Origin: DATGQT01 sp033720695
GTDB lineage: Bacteria > Bacteroidota > Rhodothermia > Rhodothermales > Rubricoccaceae
NCBI GenBank assembly: GCA_033720695.1
Contig: JAWWCA010000145.1
Location: forward strand, 1 to 9,316
Direction of reading: 5' to 3'
DNA: 9,316 nt
Of this stretch, positions 7,586 to 9,316 are shown piece after piece. The position numbers were made by a program, and so were the translations under genes. The notes beneath the pieces are model-generated. The model ran no database searches, had not been told where the DNA came from, and was given only the letters and a program-made list of their open reading frames with translations. The number at the start of each line of letters is the position of its first letter. Position 1 is the first letter of the stretch.

Positions 7586-7720
7586 CCCCCCGTTCAGATC
7601 GTGCATCGCTCGCGGGGCTCGCTCAGGCTCGATCTGAACTGTCCCCCTCAATCGAGGGGGACAGCTTCTGCTGCCCCTGAGCGGAGGCGGAGCCGAAGCG
7701 ATGGCAGCAGAAGCAGGGGG
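7586..7720. repeat. compound palindromic (REP-like) element, three-armed
   Basis: Three perfect inverted repeats abut and share their border bases. Arm 1 is GTTCAGATCG (7592-7601) / CGATCTGAAC (7630-7639), 10 bp. Arm 2 is CTGTCCCCCTC (7639-7649) / GAGGGGGACAG (7654-7664), 11 bp with a 4-nt loop. Arm 3 is GCTTCTGCTGCC (7664-7675) / GGCAGCAGAAGC (7703-7714), 12 bp. A closing stem CCCCC (7586-7590) / GGGGG (7716-7720) can enclose all three, giving a four-way junction. The loops of arm 1 (minus strand) and arm 3 (plus strand) share a related text, CCTGAGCG-AG...CGA-GCGATG, so the two arms look like inverted copies of one unit. It lies between genes, resembles REP/BIME-type dispersed palindromes, and encodes no protein. 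Confidence 0.7.
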
Positions 7721-7736
7721 TTCACCGATGCGCACC

Positions 7737-7756
7737 GGGCGCCGAGACGGGCGCCC
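7737..7756 (-). terminator. GC-rich hairpin after the split-barrel gene
   Basis: GGGCGCC (7737-7743) and GGCGCCC (7750-7756) form a perfect, all-GC 7-bp stem with the loop GAGACG. It lies 21 nt past the stop codon of the minus-strand flavin split-barrel gene and before the compound palindrome. It has no U tract, so it is either a strong-stem terminator of high-GC type or an mRNA end stabiliser. Confidence 0.42.
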
Positions 7757-7782
7757 TCACGCATCACGTGTCACGCATCACG
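7757..7782. repeat. 12-bp perfect direct repeat across a stop codon
   Basis: TCACGCATCACG occurs at 7757-7768 and again at 7771-7782, two bases apart (14-bp period). The right-hand copy contains the TGA stop (7780-7778, minus strand) of the split-barrel gene. The end of the left-hand copy supplies a second in-frame TGA (7759-7757). The layout suggests a small local duplication or strand slippage. Confidence 0.75.
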
Positions 7783-8275
7783 ACACGTCCACCTTTTCAT
7801 TCTCGCTGAGGTCGGGCGGGTCGCCGGTGAGCTTGGTCTTGACGAAGCCGAGGGCGTAGGTGACGAACGAGGTCGGGGAGTCCCAGTACTCCGCGCGGTC
7901 GACGTCCAGCTTGAGGAGGCAGAGGTGGGGGTCGTCGAGGCCGTCGGGGAACCAGACGGCGTTCTCGGGGCTCCAGAGCGCCTCGGCCTTCTCGCGGTCC
8001 CGCACGACGGTGGCGGTGCCGGCCATCGTCACGTACTGCTGCTCGCTCGGGAGCGCGAAGGCGGCGCCGGCGCGGCGGTCTCGGTGGACGTGGTCGACCT
8101 TCTCGGAGTCGTCGCGCGTGAAGAACCAGAGGGCCCCGTCGAACCGCTCGCGCTGCGTGCGCATGGGGCGGCTCCAGGGCTTGCCGTCGTCGTCGAGGGT
8201 GGTGAGCATGCAGATCTCGATCTCGTCGATGAGGTCGGCCAGCGTTTCGATCTGCTCGGCGCGGGAGGAGGCCAT
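7778..8275 (-). CDS. Pyridoxamine 5'-phosphate oxidase-like FMN-binding split-barrel protein, general stress protein 26 type
   Basis: 165 residues. The open frame extends upstream, but family similarity begins only after the ATG at 8275, so this is the chosen start. The protein shows the general stress protein 26 / PPOX-like split-barrel pattern along its length: CMLTTLDDDGKPWSRPM (about 22-38) for the first strands, LWFFTRDDSEKVDHV (about 49-63), YVTMAGTATVVRDREKAEALW (about 80-100), then WFPDGLDDPHLCLLKLDV and a closing AEYWDSP. Length and motif order match the family. Such proteins bind FMN or a related flavin and are often induced by stress; the reaction is usually unknown, and this is not the PdxH enzyme. 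Cytoplasmic, with no signal peptide. It diverges from the FG-GAP gene across a 102-bp region. The upstream leader is pyrimidine-rich with no purine Shine-Dalgarno sequence, in contrast to the AAGG before the protease gene. Confidence 0.92.
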   Translation of the reverse strand: MASSRAEQIETLADLIDEIEICMLTTLDDDGKPWSRPMRTQRERFDGALWFFTRDDSEKVDHVHRDRRAGAAFALPSEQQYVTMAGTATVVRDREKAEALWSPENAVWFPDGLDDPHLCLLKLDVDRAEYWDSPTSFVTYALGFVKTKLTGDPPDLSENEKVDVS

Positions 8276-8279
8276 GAGA

Positions 8280-8315
8280 GGGGGGATGGGAGGGTGGGGG
8301 AGAGGGGGAAGAGGG
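8280..8315 (+). other. G-quadruplex-type tract upstream of the split-barrel gene
   Basis: On the plus strand six G runs (lengths 6, 3, 3, 5, 5, 3) are separated by loops of 2, 1, 1, 3 and 4 bases. This satisfies the usual four-run G3+ / loop 1-7 rule more than once. It begins 4 nt upstream of the split-barrel start codon and lies on that gene's template strand, so the mRNA leader itself would be C-rich and unstructured. Folding in the DNA could influence transcription of either divergent gene; this is inference. Confidence 0.6.
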
Positions 8316-8316
8316 T

Positions 8317-8334
8317 GCACCGGTCGCGCGGTGC
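8317..8334. promoter_or_regulatory. perfect dyad in the divergent intergenic region
   Basis: GCACCG (8317-8322) and CGGTGC (8329-8334) are perfect inverted repeats with a 6-bp centre, GTCGCG. The site sits in the 102-bp gap between the divergent split-barrel and FG-GAP genes, a usual place for an operator serving both. No regulator is encoded in the window and 6-bp dyads are frequent in GC-rich DNA. I saw no convincing -10/-35 pair for the plus-strand gene; GATATT at 8348-8353 is the only AT-rich hexamer. Confidence 0.25.
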
Positions 8335-8377
8335 GCGGTTCCTCCCGATATTCCGGGGACCCCACACCGCTGTTGCC

Positions 8378-9316
8378 ATGCCCTGCCGCCCGCTCGCCCT
8401 CGCCGTCCTGCTCCTCGCCGCGCCCGTCGGGGCGCAGGCCCCCCGGGTCGTGTCCGTCAGCCCCGCGTCCGAGGCCGTCGGCGCGGCCCGCGACGGCGAG
8501 ATCACCGTGGTCTTCGACAAGCCCGTCGAGGCGAGCACGATCACGGCGGCCTCGTTCCGCGTCCACGGGCGCTGGACGGGCCCGGTCGAGGGTGCGCTGA
8601 CGATGGACGTCCCGACGACGATGCAGGCGACGTTCCAGCCCGCGGCGCCCCTCATGCCGGGCGACCTCGTCCTCGTCCAACTCGCCCGCTCGATCACCGA
8701 CGCGGGGGGCCAGCCGATGGACCACGGCTACGCGTGGCTGTTCTGGACCGAGGCCGCGCCCAGCACGCTCGACTTCACCGAGGAGAGCCGGCTCAGCCTC
8801 CGACGCACCGGCGAGGGGCTCATCGTCGTCTACGGCGCCCACGGCGGCGACCTCGACGGCGACGGCGACTCCGACCTCATCACCACGCAGGAGCTCGCCA
8901 ACGACGCCCGCGTCCTCCTCAACGACGGCGCAGGCGGGTTCAGCGACTTCACCGTCCACCCCATCCCCGGCGCCTCGGTCCCGAGCCCGCTCGAAGGCAT
9001 CGACTTCGACCACGACGGCCACCTCGACATCGCCGTCGGCAACACGCAGAACGACAAGGTCTCCGTCCTCCTCGGCGACGGCGCGGGCGGCTTCTCGTCC
9101 ATCGTCTCCTACCCCACGGCCGGCTCGTCCACGCGCAGCGTCGCCCTCGGCGACTTCGACGGCGACGGCCACGACGACATCGCGACGGCCAGCCGCACCG
9201 ACGGCACGCTCTCGTTCCTCCGCGGCGCAGGCGACGGCACCTTCGCCGCCGCACAGGCCTTCGCCGGCAGCGGCACCAACGAGTCGGCCCTCGCCACGAC
9301 CGACGCCAACGGCGAC
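8378..9316 (+). CDS. Exported Big_5 (Ig-like) + FG-GAP/VCBS repeat protein; 3' partial
   Basis: The frame is open from the ATG at 8378 to the right edge (313 codons, no stop), so the C-terminus is missing. Residues 1-21 are a signal peptide (MPCRPLALA, then a Leu/Ala core, ending VGAQA). Residues about 22-125 match the SbsA-like Big_5 pattern: VVSVSPASEAVGAARDGEITV, then VVFDKPV, with strands ending in LFWTE. From about 158 on come FG-GAP/VCBS-type repeats of about 50 residues, each with a calcium-loop DxDGDG-like motif: Asp158 (DLDGDGDSDL), Asp209 (DFDHDGHLDI), Asp259 (DFDGDGHDDI) and the start of a fourth at 309 (DANGD). These repeats form beta-propeller blades in surface and extracellular proteins. 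There is no clear ribosome-binding site (TGTTGCC before ATG). By analogy, a T9SS sorting domain may lie at the missing C-terminus. Probably surface adhesion or ligand binding; substrate unknown. Confidence 0.9.
   Translation, partial: MPCRPLALAVLLLAAPVGAQAPRVVSVSPASEAVGAARDGEITVVFDKPVEASTITAASFRVHGRWTGPVEGALTMDVPTTMQATFQPAAPLMPGDLVLVQLARSITDAGGQPMDHGYAWLFWTEAAPSTLDFTEESRLSLRRTGEGLIVVYGAHGGDLDGDGDSDLITTQELANDARVLLNDGAGGFSDFTVHPIPGASVPSPLEGIDFDHDGHLDIAVGNTQNDKVSVLLGDGAGGFSSIVSYPTAGSSTRSVALGDFDGDGHDDIATASRTDGTLSFLRGAGDGTFAAAQAFAGSGTNESALATTDANGD

Noticed and set aside
7586..7720. tRNA or integron attC site suggested by the clover-like fold
   Set aside because: It has no tRNA arm signatures, no CCA end and no anticodon loop of the right size. 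It also lacks the attC core sites and there is no cassette-type gene beside it.
7535..7735. A 66-residue minus-strand open frame over the compound palindrome
   Set aside because: Its codons are the palindrome arms themselves; the Pro/Arg/Ser-rich product has no domain and no start context.
8276..9172. N-terminal extension of the split-barrel protein to a start at 9172
   Set aside because: The extension of about 300 residues is low-complexity, and the region is the coding strand of the FG-GAP gene read backwards. The family begins at the ATG at 8275.

Overview
This is a very GC-rich bacterial window with dense coding and short gaps. It most likely comes from a Rhodothermota / high-GC Bacteroidota-type organism (Rhodothermia, for example a Rubrivirga- or Rubricoccus-like marine heterotroph). 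The main clue is a clear type IX secretion (T9SS) C-terminal sorting domain on one protein. Supporting clues are the lack of strong Shine-Dalgarno sequences at most starts, a lipoprotein of the paired M16 type, and a Big_5/FG-GAP surface protein. The taxonomic call is inference; no rRNA or marker gene is present.

Layout. (1) 3-2159 (+): the 3' part of a lipoprotein M16 (insulinase-like) subunit that has lost the zinc motif but keeps the Arg/Tyr pair, with an extra C-terminal LolA/LppX-like domain. (2) 2183-5824 (-), convergent with it and only 23 bp away: a 1213-residue protein joining a complete subtilisin-type (S8) serine protease to a complete thermolysin-like (HExxH...E) metalloprotease, with no signal peptide. 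This is the most unusual gene here. (3) 5825-6282: about 460 bp without a gene, holding a small AT-rich island that may be the promoter of the double protease. (4) 6317-7495 (-): a secreted T9SS cargo protein with its own promoter and a stem-loop across its stop codon. (5) 7586-7720: a compound palindrome that can fold as a stem with three arms, followed by a GC-rich hairpin and a 12-bp direct repeat that runs over the stop codon of the next gene. (6) 7778-8275 (-): a general-stress-protein-26-like flavin split-barrel protein. (7) 8276-8377: a divergent intergenic region with a six-run G-quadruplex motif and a perfect dyad. (8) 8378-9316 (+): the 5' part of an exported Big_5 + FG-GAP/VCBS repeat protein that runs off the window.

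The genes look like separate transcription units rather than one operon: orientation changes repeatedly, and each minus-strand gene has its own leader or hairpin. Three products are predicted to be exported or anchored (lipoprotein, T9SS cargo, FG-GAP protein). Two are predicted cytoplasmic (double protease, flavin split barrel). No RNA gene, CRISPR array, transposase or integrase was seen.
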